Source: CAZENU01 sp965117035 (GTDB lineage Bacteria > Chloroflexota > Dehalococcoidia > Lucifugimonadales > CAZENU01). Taken from it: a stretch of DNA of 64,000 bases. Of the stretch, positions 1-8,773 are shown piece by piece (the stretch's first letter is position 1; each line of letters starts with the position of its first letter). Under the pieces are notes generated by a model. It ran no database searches. It was not told the DNA's origin and saw nothing but the letters and a program-made list of their open reading frames with translations. The position numbers and the translations under genes are program-made. The DNA lies in assembly GCA_965117035.1 (NCBI GenBank), contig OZ220748.1:2790001-2854000 (forward strand), in the 5' to 3' direction.

Positions 1-198
1 CGGGAAGCCATGCCGTTGGACCGGATGGAGTCACAGATCAGGTTCCTGCTGGAGTCGATGGGGGAAGTGGAGGACCTGGTCGAAGGGTTGACCCTGCGGG
101 TGGAGGCTTTGGAAGAGGCGCAGTCGCTGGCACAGCCCGAAGCGGCGGCTCTGAGGGGCTCTGAGGCGGAGAGCGGGGGACGGCGTCAGGTGGGGTAG
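1..198 (+). CDS. C-terminal end of a coiled-coil protein (partial)
   Basis: The frame is open from the first base of the window and stops at 196-198, so this is the tail of a gene that begins upstream. The visible residues are strongly charged and heptad-like (ESMGEVEDLVEGLTLRVEAL), followed by a low-complexity Ala/Glu/Gly tail. It resembles the coiled-coil portion of the two genes immediately downstream, so it is probably a third member of the same tandem family, missing its N-terminal helix-turn-helix here. Function unknown. An in-frame ATG at 10 would give 62 residues, but no ribosome binding site can be judged this close to the edge. Confidence 0.5.
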   Translation, partial: REAMPLDRMESQIRFLLESMGEVEDLVEGLTLRVEALEEAQSLAQPEAAALRGSEAESGGRRQVG

Positions 199-321
199 CC
201 GGACAGGCTGCCGTGGCGGAAAGCCCCCCTACTGGATGTGACGGGGACGGCCAGCACGGGGGAGTCGCAGCTGAGTTCGGAGAATCGGGCATATGGACAG
301 GACAGAGAGAGGAGCAACCGG

Positions 322-1206
322 ATGAAACAGGAAGGGACGGTCACCGAAGACAGGGAGGTCGTGGACATGCGACTCCTGGCGTTTCTGCGGGAGTTTGCGC
401 GCGACCACGGACGCAAGAAGGCGGCGGCCATGCTGGGGGTAGACCGCAGGACACTGGACGCCGGTCTGGACGACGGAGTGCTGTCCAGGCGCATGAGGAG
501 AGCCCTCGACCGGGCTCTTCAGTCGGGATTGGGCTCCGTCGCAGAAGAACAGCGGGAGCGCAACGACAGGCTGGAGGGGCGGTTGACGGACATGGAGGGC
601 GCGGTCGATGGGTTGGCCAAGGAGGTGCGCAGGCGTCTGGCCGGCATCGAGGGTGTGGTCGAGGGTCTGCGGCGGCACGACGGCATGGGGACCGGGGCCG
701 GTCACGCCGGCGCCGGTCCCTCTGGGGCGGCAGCGGACGGCTCGGAAGGCAGTGTGACGGCCCAGGGCGAAAGACCCAGGCCGAAGTACAGAGTGAGGCG
801 TGAGTACCCCTCGCTTGTGACTGAGGAGCCTGCCGAGGACGACGAGGAGGTGTTCGGCGAAGCCTGGCCGCTGATCGTCGAGTGGCGGGAGATGACGAAC
901 ACTCACCCCATCAAGGGCAAGGGCTTCAAGTGGCTGTCGGAGGAAATGCGTCTGTTGACGTTGGAGCTCATCTTGCTCGAAGAGCACGGGATGACGCTGC
1001 CGCCGGAGAAGCAGCCGCTGCGGGACTTCGACCGGAGCGGGCAGACCAACTGGCGCTGGACCGCGCTCTACGACACGCGACAGGCGTGGTTCTGGCGATG
1101 GCGTGTGAGGCAGGTCCTGAGGTTCGTCACGTTCGGGCGGTTGTGGCGGGATCTGCCGTCCGGCCCGGGACCGCTCCCTCAACGAGATCAAGGGAGAAGG
1201 AGTTGA
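322..1206 (+). CDS. Helix-turn-helix / coiled-coil protein, paralogue 1
   Basis: About 294 residues from the ATG at 322, chosen because AGAGAGGAG lies 7 nt upstream; an in-frame start at 238 has no such site. Residues about 16-60 look like a regulator-type helix-turn-helix (RKKAAAMLGVDRRTLDAGL), followed by a charged helical segment (AEEQRERNDRLEGRLTDMEG) that should form a coiled coil, then a Gly/Ala-rich linker and a Trp-rich C-terminal domain (WRWTALYDTRQAWFWRW). The N-terminal half matches the next gene almost segment for segment, whereas the C-terminal domain is unique to this copy. The 1-nt gap to the next gene suggests co-transcription. It may bind DNA; the family is not one I recognise. 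Confidence 0.75.
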   Translation: MKQEGTVTEDREVVDMRLLAFLREFARDHGRKKAAAMLGVDRRTLDAGLDDGVLSRRMRRALDRALQSGLGSVAEEQRERNDRLEGRLTDMEGAVDGLAKEVRRRLAGIEGVVEGLRRHDGMGTGAGHAGAGPSGAAADGSEGSVTAQGERPRPKYRVRREYPSLVTEEPAEDDEEVFGEAWPLIVEWREMTNTHPIKGKGFKWLSEEMRLLTLELILLEEHGMTLPPEKQPLRDFDRSGQTNWRWTALYDTRQAWFWRWRVRQVLRFVTFGRLWRDLPSGPGPLPQRDQGRRS

Positions 1207-1207
1207 C

Positions 1208-1969
1208 ATGAGAACGACAGAACACGGCATCGACAGCAGTAGGGACGTGGCGAACTTCTACCACATGCGGCTCATGGCTCTGCTGCAAGAACTGGTGCGG
1301 AAGAAGGGATACAAGGGCGCGGCCCAGGTGCTGGAGATCGACCCAAAGACGGTGACCAGCAGCATGAAGTCGGGCCAGCTCACGCACCGGGTGCGGGAGG
1401 CCCTGGAGCGTGCGTTGCAGGAGGGTGTCGGGACGGCGGCGGAGCGGCAGCGCAGGCGCAACGAGAAGCTGGAGGCGGAACTCAAGGAATTGAAGGAGGA
1501 ACTCCGAGGCGGCCTCAAGGGATTGAACAAGCTGGAAGGCCGGCTGGACAAGCTGGAAGGACAGGTCAAGGAGATGAGGGAGACTCTCCCATCCGACCTC
1601 AAGAGGGTGAGGATGTCGCTGGACGGGGTGCGGAAGTACTACGGCGTCCAGCGTCGACTGGTCGAGCAGAGGCTCCTGGCGTTGGAGGCGGGCCGCGAGA
1701 TGCCGGAGCCCGAAGCAGACGCGGACAATGGAAATGGAGATCCCGAGTCGGCTAGCGTTGCGGCAAGTACGCCACAGCCCAGGCAATTCAAGGGTCCTAC
1801 ACAGGCCGAGGTGCTGGGTGCCGAAGAGCGTTTCAGCTTGGTGACGGCACGCGACATATGGGCGGTGCCCTCCGACGGCGAGGAGGGTACTGAAGTTCCC
1901 GCCGAGACTGATGTTCCCAGAAGGGAACAGCGGTCGAAGCGGAAACGTGCCCGGATCAGGGGCCAATGA
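1208..1969 (+). CDS. Helix-turn-helix / coiled-coil protein, paralogue 2
   Basis: A 253-residue protein starting at ATG 1208 with AAGGAG 5 nt upstream, one base after the stop of paralogue 1. Residues about 20-60 contain the same helix-turn-helix-like pattern (KGAAQVLEIDPKTVTSSM); residues about 78-130 are a long Lys/Glu/Leu coiled coil (LEAELKELKEELRGGLKGL). The C-terminus is acidic and then basic (REQRSKRKRARIRG). Shared order of elements with the upstream gene indicates tandem duplication and divergence. A dimeric or oligomeric DNA-binding role is inferred only. Confidence 0.75.
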   Translation: MRTTEHGIDSSRDVANFYHMRLMALLQELVRKKGYKGAAQVLEIDPKTVTSSMKSGQLTHRVREALERALQEGVGTAAERQRRRNEKLEAELKELKEELRGGLKGLNKLEGRLDKLEGQVKEMRETLPSDLKRVRMSLDGVRKYYGVQRRLVEQRLLALEAGREMPEPEADADNGNGDPESASVAASTPQPRQFKGPTQAEVLGAEERFSLVTARDIWAVPSDGEEGTEVPAETDVPRREQRSKRKRARIRGQ

Positions 1970-2035
1970 GGAGACTCAGCCGGTCATGGACAAGGGCTGT
2001 CGTCGCTAGGAGCCGTAGCTGACGGGCGAGGGGGA

Positions 2036-2070
2036 CGGGCAGGTGTGTGGCCTCCTCTGCGTTTTCGGGC
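2036..2070 (+). repeat. Dispersed motif, copy 1 of 3
   Basis: A roughly 35-bp segment with the core GTGTGGCCTCCTCTGCGTTT, flanked by CGGGC at both ends. Closely similar segments lie at 19725-19760 and about 20236-20264. This copy sits just after the coiled-coil operon and about 105 bp before the Nudix pseudogene's ribosome binding site. It could be an operator, a recombination site or a small mobile repeat. Confidence 0.5.
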
Positions 2071-2174
2071 GAGACGACAAGGGTGGACTTCTTGGACATC
2101 GCCCGACGGCCCCACTCTGATAGAGTATCCCGGCGAACGAAAGGGCCGATGTTTGTTCTTGACGGAGGTGAGCT

Positions 2175-3106
2175 ATACCGGCGGGTTTCGGCCTCGTAGT
2201 GAACGAGAGAAACGAGGTCCTCCTGATCCAGTGGGGGTATGGCGAGCAGAAGGGCCAGTGGAGTCTGCCGGGAGGAAATCAGGACAGGGGTGAGAGCCTG
2301 AGGAAGACCGCCGTGAGGGAAACACTCGAAGAGACGGGCATCAAGATGACCGCCGACGACCTGTGCTACAAGAGCGAGCGGCGCCGCTTTGAAATATGGC
2401 GTGGAAGACGCATCGGCGGACGCCTGAGGATCCAGAGGAAAGAGTGCCTGGACGCCGCGTGGTTCAGCAACGACATGCTTCCCCATGATGACAATTTGGC
2501 CTTTGGTCCGGATAGGACGGCCATTGGCAAGTGGGAAGACGAGAATCCGGGAAGTCGTAGGGTGCACTATCCCCCGCGGCGCAAGATGGGCAGAGCAGGC
2601 TTCGGCATCGTGGTGAATCACAGGAAAAAGGTCCTCCCAATACAACGCCACAAGGGCAGGTGGGCAGGCAAGTGGAGTCTGCCCGGCGGCAACGCTGGGG
2701 AGAGGAAGGATCGGCGTAGCGCCGCCGCTTATTGGACGCAACAGGCCACAGGGATCGAGTTCACCCCTGAGCGTTTGTACTACGAGAACAGGCACGACGC
2801 CCAAATCTGGTTTGGCGAATACCCTCTGTGGCTCTTCAGCGTTCGTTGGTTCGGCCATCTCGTCAAGAGTCTTGTAGGCCGCCGCCCCGGGGGCGCTGGT
2901 TCTCGATAGACGAGCTGCCCGATGACGACAGCCTGGCTTACGCCATAGACGTGAGGACCATCGATAAATGGGCATCCGAGAACAGCGGAAGCCGTCGGAT
3001 ACAGCGCCTTATCTCCAGCGCATTGCCCCACTTGACATCTCTGGGGAACTCTAGAAGGAAGCAATCCCTGATTGGCCTAACCCAAGTCCGGCGGTACGAG
3101 AGATAA
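2175..3106 (+). pseudogene. Tandem Nudix hydrolase, start codon lost and frameshifted
   Basis: Two Nudix-like domains in tandem. The first has a full Nudix box (GNQDRGE, seven residues, then RETLEETGI), the motif that binds metal for nucleoside-diphosphate-linked substrates. The second is degenerate (GNAGERKDRR, then QQATGI), lacking the RE and EE residues. Both domains begin with an AGFG(L/I)VVN segment; for domain 1 this lies upstream of the first usable start (GTG 2199). A strong GGAGGTGAG at 2164-2172 precedes ATA at 2175, where an ATG would be expected. Domain 2 changes frame between about 2830 and 2895, near a CCCCGGGGG run, and continues to 3106 (WFSIDELPDDD, matching WFSNDMLPHDD of domain 1). 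Either a decayed gene or a base-calling error plus an unusual start. Confidence 0.7.
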
Positions 3107-3112
3107 GCTCCT

Positions 3113-6079
3113 ATGCCGAATGGAGACGAACACTACGAACGTCTGGGTTCCTGCCCGAGATGCGGGAGCCTCAACATTCGCACCAGGCGGCGCAGGCGCC
3201 GTCGCCTGCTGTGGAGATGCCGGGCCTGCAACCGCGTGTTCGAGACTCCCAAGGTTGCAGACTACGCCATACCTCCGGGCGACGATGGGAGCCGCTACGT
3301 ATTCGCCGAGTTGATTCCGCACATGGAGCGGCGAGCCAGGAGCCGTGGCCGTCGCAACTTAACGGCCCCCAAGCTCATTGCCGCTATGGTCCTTGTGATT
3401 GCGGTGGGCGCTGTTGCGTACTTCGCCTTCATGGATGGATCGGGGCTCGACATTGGTGGGTCCGGCCAACGCCCGATTTCCGACGAGCCTATTGCGGCGG
3501 CTGCGCCCCAGTCCCCTACCCCCATCCTGGCTGCCAGCATATCGACGCCGATTCTAATCGACACACCAACCCCAACCCCTCAGCCGATGGACACACCGAC
3601 TCCCATGCCGGCAAACATACCCTCATCCACCAACATCCCGACTCCTGTGCCCACCAGCACACTCGCGCCCACTAGCACTCCGACTCCTCTGCCAGCCAGC
3701 ACGCCTATTCCCGCGAACACGCCGACGTCGCTACCCACCAGCACACTCACGCCCACCAGCACGCCCGTCCCCGTCGTCAGGCTCGTCCTGGATGCCGAAT
3801 CTACGGTGGTCGGCTACTGGTCGGACGGCACAGCCGATGTCGAGGTGAACGCGACGCTGCGTAACGACGGCACGCTCCGACTCGACGGCGCCCAGGTGTT
3901 GACGGCTACCTGCATCGCAGAAGGCGATGAGCGCAGGGACTGCCGACAGGAGCTAAGCCTGGCACTGCCGGATGGATTCGCACCGGCTTCCGCCAGCTTC
4001 ACCCTGCGGCTTCCCATGGGCACGACGACGCTGGTGTTCGATTACGGCGAGAGCGAGCCGCTCATCCAGGACATAGATGTGCCGGAGCGCATCCTGGGCG
4101 TCGAACGTGAGGTCTGGGAATGCTATGCGGATCGTCCGCCGGTTCAGGAATTCCTGGCCGGTTGCGGCGGTTGGGCCACCAAGACCGTCGAGAAGTGGCT
4201 CAGTGATGTCCCCGTGAAGGTGTGGGCAACCGGAGATCCGACCCACATCGCAGTCCTCGAAACGGTCCTGGTCGATCTGGCTCCGATATTGAATCTGGAG
4301 TTCGAGTGGGTAGACGCCGAGGAAGAGGCGGACCTAAAGGCGTTCGTGGGCGTGCCGCGGTCCGAGGCAGACTCCCTTGGCGTCAGTGACCCCTTCTATG
4401 TACACGAGGCTTGGGGTTTCGCAAGCGCATCAGTTAACGGAGGGGAGGCCACATCAGGGTACATCGTCATATGGCATCTCGACTTGACCGAGTCTTGGTC
4501 GCCGATCGATTCGATCAGGGCAGTAACCATACACGAGGCCCTGCACGCCCTGACTCTCATCAGTCACAGCACCCGGCCGGTGAGCATCATGGGAGGGTCG
4601 CCACTCAATACATGGAGTCCCCGAGACAGGCAACTGTTCGAGCTCAACTCGCACCAGTTGGTGCGGCCTGGGATGTCGATGGATGACGTTCGGGATGTGA
4701 TCGTGCTCACCGACGAACTTCTGGACTACCCACAGGTCGAGTCGGACGGAACGCCTGACGATCCCTTCGGTCCCGTATGGCGGGCCTACGTTGCGCTCCA
4801 AGAGGCAGGTTCTGCGAGCTTCCGTCTGAGCGGGGGCTGGGTCGACAGGGGCTGCAACAAACCCTTCGGTGCCAGGCGGGGCCCGATAGGAATGACGATG
4901 GGAGAATTCGAAGTGTTAGGGGACGATCCGGCCTTGGTACACCTCGATTTCGGCACGAGCCGCTTTCTCATAAGGTATGAAGACAGCGAGTGGCTCCATT
5001 GGTGGCTCTCACCAGGAGGAGACTGGGGGATGGTCCACAGGGAGGCGGTTGAGACTGCCAGCTCGTATTGGCTATGGAACGGCAAGCTCCACCGAGCCAT
5101 CGGCAGCGTCCTGATGGATGCAGCTCCAGAGAGCATAACCGTTGATGAGACCGCCGACGGGAACCTGCGCATCCACGTCACGCTGGACCATTCCTACGTC
5201 AATCTGTGGGAGTGGGCCCCCACTGACAAGTCTGTGGACTTTACGCTCGTCGTGGACCCAGAGACCTACGCGATTGTGGGTTATACGTGGGAGCTGCACA
5301 GAGACCCCGATGTGCATTCCGGCCCATGCCTTACATACAAGGAAGTGGCGGCCGACGGCCGTCTCGGCGTCGACATGGACAGACTCATAGACCAGCCGGA
5401 GGTCGCATCTGAAGACTCGCTTGACATTGTATGGCAAGCCTACTTGGCGCTCGAAAAAGCAGGTTCAGCGAGCTTCCGTCTAAGCGGGGGCTGGGTCGAC
5501 AGGGCCTGCAACCATACCTTCGGCGTCAGGCGGGGACCCATCGAGATAATCTTGGGGGACTTTAGATACTTCAAGAACGAGCCCGTCCTCTTGTATCTCA
5601 ATCTTCACACGATCCAATTCTACGTGATCTATTCCCAAACAGACCAGGAATGGACCCACTGGCAGCTCTCGCCGGAGGGCGCATGGGAGAGGGTCGACGG
5701 GGAGACCGTCATAGATGCCAGCTCGTATTGGGTGTGGAACGGCAAGCTCCATGCAGCGATTCAAGGCGTGCTAATGGACGCGTCTCCTGAGGACGTAAGC
5801 GTAGATGAGACCTCTGACGGGAATCTCAGTCTCCAGGTCACGCTGGACGAGTACTATGTCGACCGTTGGGACTGGACTCCGGGTGACTCTGTGGACTTCA
5901 CACTTGTCGTGACCCCCGAGACCTTCGGTGTGGTGGGGTACACATGGGAACTCAGCAAGGACCCTGCCAAGCATCCCAACGCGTGCCTAACATACAAGGA
6001 AGTCGCGACAGACGGCCGCCTCGGAGTGGAGATACCGGTGCCCGAGTCCATCAGGAACCAGCTAGCCGCTTCCCCCTGA
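3113..6079 (+). CDS. Membrane-anchored protein: zinc ribbon, Thr/Pro linker, HExxH metallopeptidase-like region, C-terminal repeats
   Basis: 988 residues. A zinc ribbon (C14, C17, C36, C39, split by an Arg-rich stretch) is followed by one membrane segment (about 87-106) and a Thr/Pro/Ser linker (about 133-220), so the rest is predicted to face outward. Around residue 474 is HEALH with another His at 485 and a following Met (SIMGG), resembling a zinc-protease active site; the spacing to the third His is one residue longer than in classical metzincins. Residues about 548-757 and 767-975 are two copies of a domain of about 205 residues beginning (V)W(R/Q)AY(V/L)ALE/QxAGSASFRLSGG. Protease activity is inferred. 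The start lacks a clear ribosome binding site. Confidence 0.8.
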   Translation: MPNGDEHYERLGSCPRCGSLNIRTRRRRRRRLLWRCRACNRVFETPKVADYAIPPGDDGSRYVFAELIPHMERRARSRGRRNLTAPKLIAAMVLVIAVGAVAYFAFMDGSGLDIGGSGQRPISDEPIAAAAPQSPTPILAASISTPILIDTPTPTPQPMDTPTPMPANIPSSTNIPTPVPTSTLAPTSTPTPLPASTPIPANTPTSLPTSTLTPTSTPVPVVRLVLDAESTVVGYWSDGTADVEVNATLRNDGTLRLDGAQVLTATCIAEGDERRDCRQELSLALPDGFAPASASFTLRLPMGTTTLVFDYGESEPLIQDIDVPERILGVEREVWECYADRPPVQEFLAGCGGWATKTVEKWLSDVPVKVWATGDPTHIAVLETVLVDLAPILNLEFEWVDAEEEADLKAFVGVPRSEADSLGVSDPFYVHEAWGFASASVNGGEATSGYIVIWHLDLTESWSPIDSIRAVTIHEALHALTLISHSTRPVSIMGGSPLNTWSPRDRQLFELNSHQLVRPGMSMDDVRDVIVLTDELLDYPQVESDGTPDDPFGPVWRAYVALQEAGSASFRLSGGWVDRGCNKPFGARRGPIGMTMGEFEVLGDDPALVHLDFGTSRFLIRYEDSEWLHWWLSPGGDWGMVHREAVETASSYWLWNGKLHRAIGSVLMDAAPESITVDETADGNLRIHVTLDHSYVNLWEWAPTDKSVDFTLVVDPETYAIVGYTWELHRDPDVHSGPCLTYKEVAADGRLGVDMDRLIDQPEVASEDSLDIVWQAYLALEKAGSASFRLSGGWVDRACNHTFGVRRGPIEIILGDFRYFKNEPVLLYLNLHTIQFYVIYSQTDQEWTHWQLSPEGAWERVDGETVIDASSYWVWNGKLHAAIQGVLMDASPEDVSVDETSDGNLSLQVTLDEYYVDRWDWTPGDSVDFTLVVTPETFGVVGYTWELSKDPAKHPNACLTYKEVATDGRLGVEIPVPESIRNQLAASP

Positions 6080-6352
6080 CCATCACACTGCCATGGCAGC
6101 GACCTTCATGTCCTCAATCCCCGTCCCAGAGGGAAGCTGATCAGGCGCAACCACAGGCTCGCTGAGTATCACCTGAGCCATGGTGGTCTTGCCGTCGCGG
6201 TACACATCACCTAGTGGGCGATCCTTACTCGCCGCCCCGTGAGAAGGGGTTCAGCTTGTCCGTGATGGACTCACATATCAGGTGTCACGGACTCATGCCT
6301 TCCCACTCTCAGCGGAAAGACGACAGAACTCAGGAGATGCACAGGCCTTGCG

Positions 6353-6655
6353 CTACTCGTCCTTGGTCCTGCGACGTCGCCGGCGGCGCTCGGGTCCCTC
6401 ACCCTCTGCCCAGAAGTAGACTACGTCGCCCAGGCGGTTCACGACGAGGCTCTTGCCCAGCAGATCAGCTGCGGCACCGAGACGGCGTCGAATGGCAGCC
6501 GTAGTCTCGCCCTCGTCCGGGATGAGCTTGCCGGCCTGGCCAGCTTCGAGTTGTCCGATATAGTCCATGTACTGCCGGATCATCACGCCACGCTTTCCGG
6601 TCAGCGATAGCTCTAGCTGTGCGTCCTTAAGTGATACAACCTCGAGTGTTGGCAC
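6353..6655 (-). CDS. Small basic-tailed hypothetical protein
   Basis: 100 residues from a GTG at 6655; AGGAGGT lies 11 nt upstream, slightly far but the best site available. The sequence is well-formed (LSLTGKRGVMIRQYMDYIGQ) and ends in an Arg/Lys tail (ERRRRRRRTKDE), which could contact nucleic acid. It is divergent from the flanking plus-strand genes and has no close neighbour on its strand. I do not recognise the family. Confidence 0.6.
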   Translation of the reverse strand: MPTLEVVSLKDAQLELSLTGKRGVMIRQYMDYIGQLEAGQAGKLIPDEGETTAAIRRRLGAAADLLGKSLVVNRLGDVVYFWAEGEGPERRRRRRRTKDE

Positions 6656-6932
6656 GTCTATCAGGGACCTCCTGTCAGTCAGTGGTTCAAGGATATCTTA
6701 GACCGAGTCTGCGCACTCCAACAAGCTCTGCCATGTATGCCGGTAATCTCACGTGGTCGGTGTCAGTCTTGGCCCATCAGGAACCGGGCGCCACCGTGTT
6801 AGGCCGAGGCTGGAGTTTGTGAACGAGGCTGTGGCATCATTCATTCCTATCCGCTAGGTGCTGCGAGCAAGACCAGATCGGCGACCGTACGGCCCCTGTA
6901 GACGAACAGCGGCAAAGGCCTGGAGGCATCGC

Positions 6933-8402
6933 TTGCCTACATCTCGCGAGAACCTTGTCGAGGAAATCGTTCGGCAGCACTTCATTGAAGGAAGTAGTGG
7001 GGCCATCTCCGCCAGTGCCGTCGGGCGGTATGTGTCGTCGCCCTTCGCCCTGTATTGCGACCATCATGCGCCTGAGCACGAGCGCGACGCTGACTCTGAG
7101 CCACTGGCGATGCAGAAGGCCCGCGGCATCGCTCACGAAGAGGAGCTGATCGAGGGTGAGATTGTCCCTGTCCCCTACGAAACTTGGGAAGAGGGGTTCC
7201 GGCTGACGATCGAGATGATGGTTGCCGGTGAGCCGACGATCCTCCAAGGGCTGCTCGTCTCGAACCCGCTGGGCATGATTGGCAAACCTGACCAGCTTCG
7301 GAGGGTACGTAGCTCGAAGTCCATATTCGGGAACTACAGGTACCGTGTAGTTGAAGTGAAGCTTGCCGCCAATATCACGCAAGCACACGTGATGCAGGCT
7401 GCGTTCTACAATCGCCTGCTGGGAGCCATCCAAGGTCTAACCCCGAAGACATTCGTAATAGTCAACGGCAGAGGTGAGGAATCAGTCCAGAAGTTTGCCT
7501 CAAGGGAGCCTGACCTCGATAGGAGTGTAAGAGGGGCACGCGAAGTAGTCGTGGGAGACTTTGTGCCGACGCCAGAGTATGGCAAGACGCCGCCACCGTG
7601 GCGGTCCTTCGGGAACAAGCTTGCGGAGAATGATCTCACGAGTCTGCCGCAGATCGGCGGTCCCCGAAGAACCGAACTCATAAGGGCGGGGTATCACACA
7701 ATAACTGACATAGCGAATACGCGTGAACGTGATTTGGCAGAACTTCCCAAGATGAACTACTACGTCGCCAACAGGATTGTGCCTTCGGCGAAAGCGCGGC
7801 TTGCGGACGCTCCGATTCCCAAAAGACCCGTGAACTTCCCTAGGGCGACGGTAGAGATGTTCTTGGACATGGAGAACGTGAATGAAGGCATTGGACTGCC
7901 GTTTTGCAATTACCTCATCGGGGTGATCGTCAGGTCGGAGTTCGAAGAGCGTTACGTCAGCTTCTTCGCTGATACGCCGACACCGACAGAGGAGGGGAAA
8001 TGTTGGCGGGCGTTCTACGACCTCGTAGCATCCTCCGGCAAGGTAGCCATCTACCACTGGGGTCCGTCAGCCGAGCCTGTCTATATCAGGAAGATGTTGG
8101 AAAGGCATGAAGTAGCATCGGCGAGTCAGGACAAAATATGGGACTCTCTGGTTGACCTCTATCGGCTGACCACCGACTCCTTTGCTTTTCCGGCGCCAAA
8201 GGAAAGGCTAAAGGACATCGCGGGCAGTCTAGGTTTCAGATGGCGCAACCCAAATGCCGATGGACTCCTCGTTATGGTCAAGTACATGCAGTTTGTGGAT
8301 TCTGGCTCAACGGATTCTGCTCTTCGTGACGAGATACTGACGTACAACGAAGATGATTGCCGGGCAGTCATGTTCGTCAAGGACTGGCTCGCAGCGCAGT
8401 GA
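6933..8402 (+). CDS. TM0106-type RecB-like nuclease
   Basis: 489 residues from TTG 6933, preferred because GGAGG lies 6 nt upstream; an earlier in-frame start at 6858 lacks a site. The N-terminal half resembles a Cas4/RecB-like PD-(D/E)xK nuclease: GKPDQLRR supplies an Asp and YRVVEVKLA the ExK pair. A helix-hairpin-helix-like stretch follows (LPQIGGPRRTELIRAGYHTI), then an RNase H-like exonuclease domain (EMFLDMENVNEG; late acidic YNEDDCRAV). This arrangement matches the TM0106 RecB-like putative nucleases. A role in DNA or RNA end processing is inferred; its position beside restriction genes suggests, but does not show, a defence link. Confidence 0.8.
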   Translation: MPTSRENLVEEIVRQHFIEGSSGAISASAVGRYVSSPFALYCDHHAPEHERDADSEPLAMQKARGIAHEEELIEGEIVPVPYETWEEGFRLTIEMMVAGEPTILQGLLVSNPLGMIGKPDQLRRVRSSKSIFGNYRYRVVEVKLAANITQAHVMQAAFYNRLLGAIQGLTPKTFVIVNGRGEESVQKFASREPDLDRSVRGAREVVVGDFVPTPEYGKTPPPWRSFGNKLAENDLTSLPQIGGPRRTELIRAGYHTITDIANTRERDLAELPKMNYYVANRIVPSAKARLADAPIPKRPVNFPRATVEMFLDMENVNEGIGLPFCNYLIGVIVRSEFEERYVSFFADTPTPTEEGKCWRAFYDLVASSGKVAIYHWGPSAEPVYIRKMLERHEVASASQDKIWDSLVDLYRLTTDSFAFPAPKERLKDIAGSLGFRWRNPNADGLLVMVKYMQFVDSGSTDSALRDEILTYNEDDCRAVMFVKDWLAAQ

Positions 8403-8773
8403 GATTCTAGGGGCGATGTTCTTGCCCCGGTAGCATATGTGTGGGCTGACGCTGAACCTGGGGCGAGCGTAGTCTCTGGCATCAGCGAGCGTCGCGAATC
8501 CGGCGGTCGCGATCAGGCGGTCGAGACTGCCCAAGACGGTCCGCCGGGTCTGTCGAAGCACCCTCCAGTCACGAAATCGGCCCCGGCTTTCGGTCTTGCG
8601 GAGCGCGAGCCGATTGGTAGATAATCTCAGTCACAGTCTGGTCGAAGGTTGAGAGAACATCGGTGCCCATGGGCTCTCTCCACCCAACATCAGTCCAAGG
8701 CACGGCGCGGTTCCGTCGGCGAGGAGCACGACGGGCTGCGCTCACTCGCTAAGCAAGTCCACTCGAAGGGGGG
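8403..8773 (+). other. Intergenic stretch, no supported gene
   Basis: About 370 bp between the RecB-like nuclease and the methyltransferase. Short frames exist on both strands, but none has a convincing ribosome binding site or recognisable protein. The sequence AAGGGGGG just before 8774 is the methyltransferase ribosome binding site. Confidence 0.5.

Noticed and set aside
1956..2975. 339-codon minus-strand frame across the Nudix gene
   Set aside because: It mirrors the Nudix coding strand and has no domain or start site.
6088..6099. 12-bp palindrome CTGCCATGGCAG after the 988-residue gene
   Set aside because: Isolated and short, without T-run or repeated copies.
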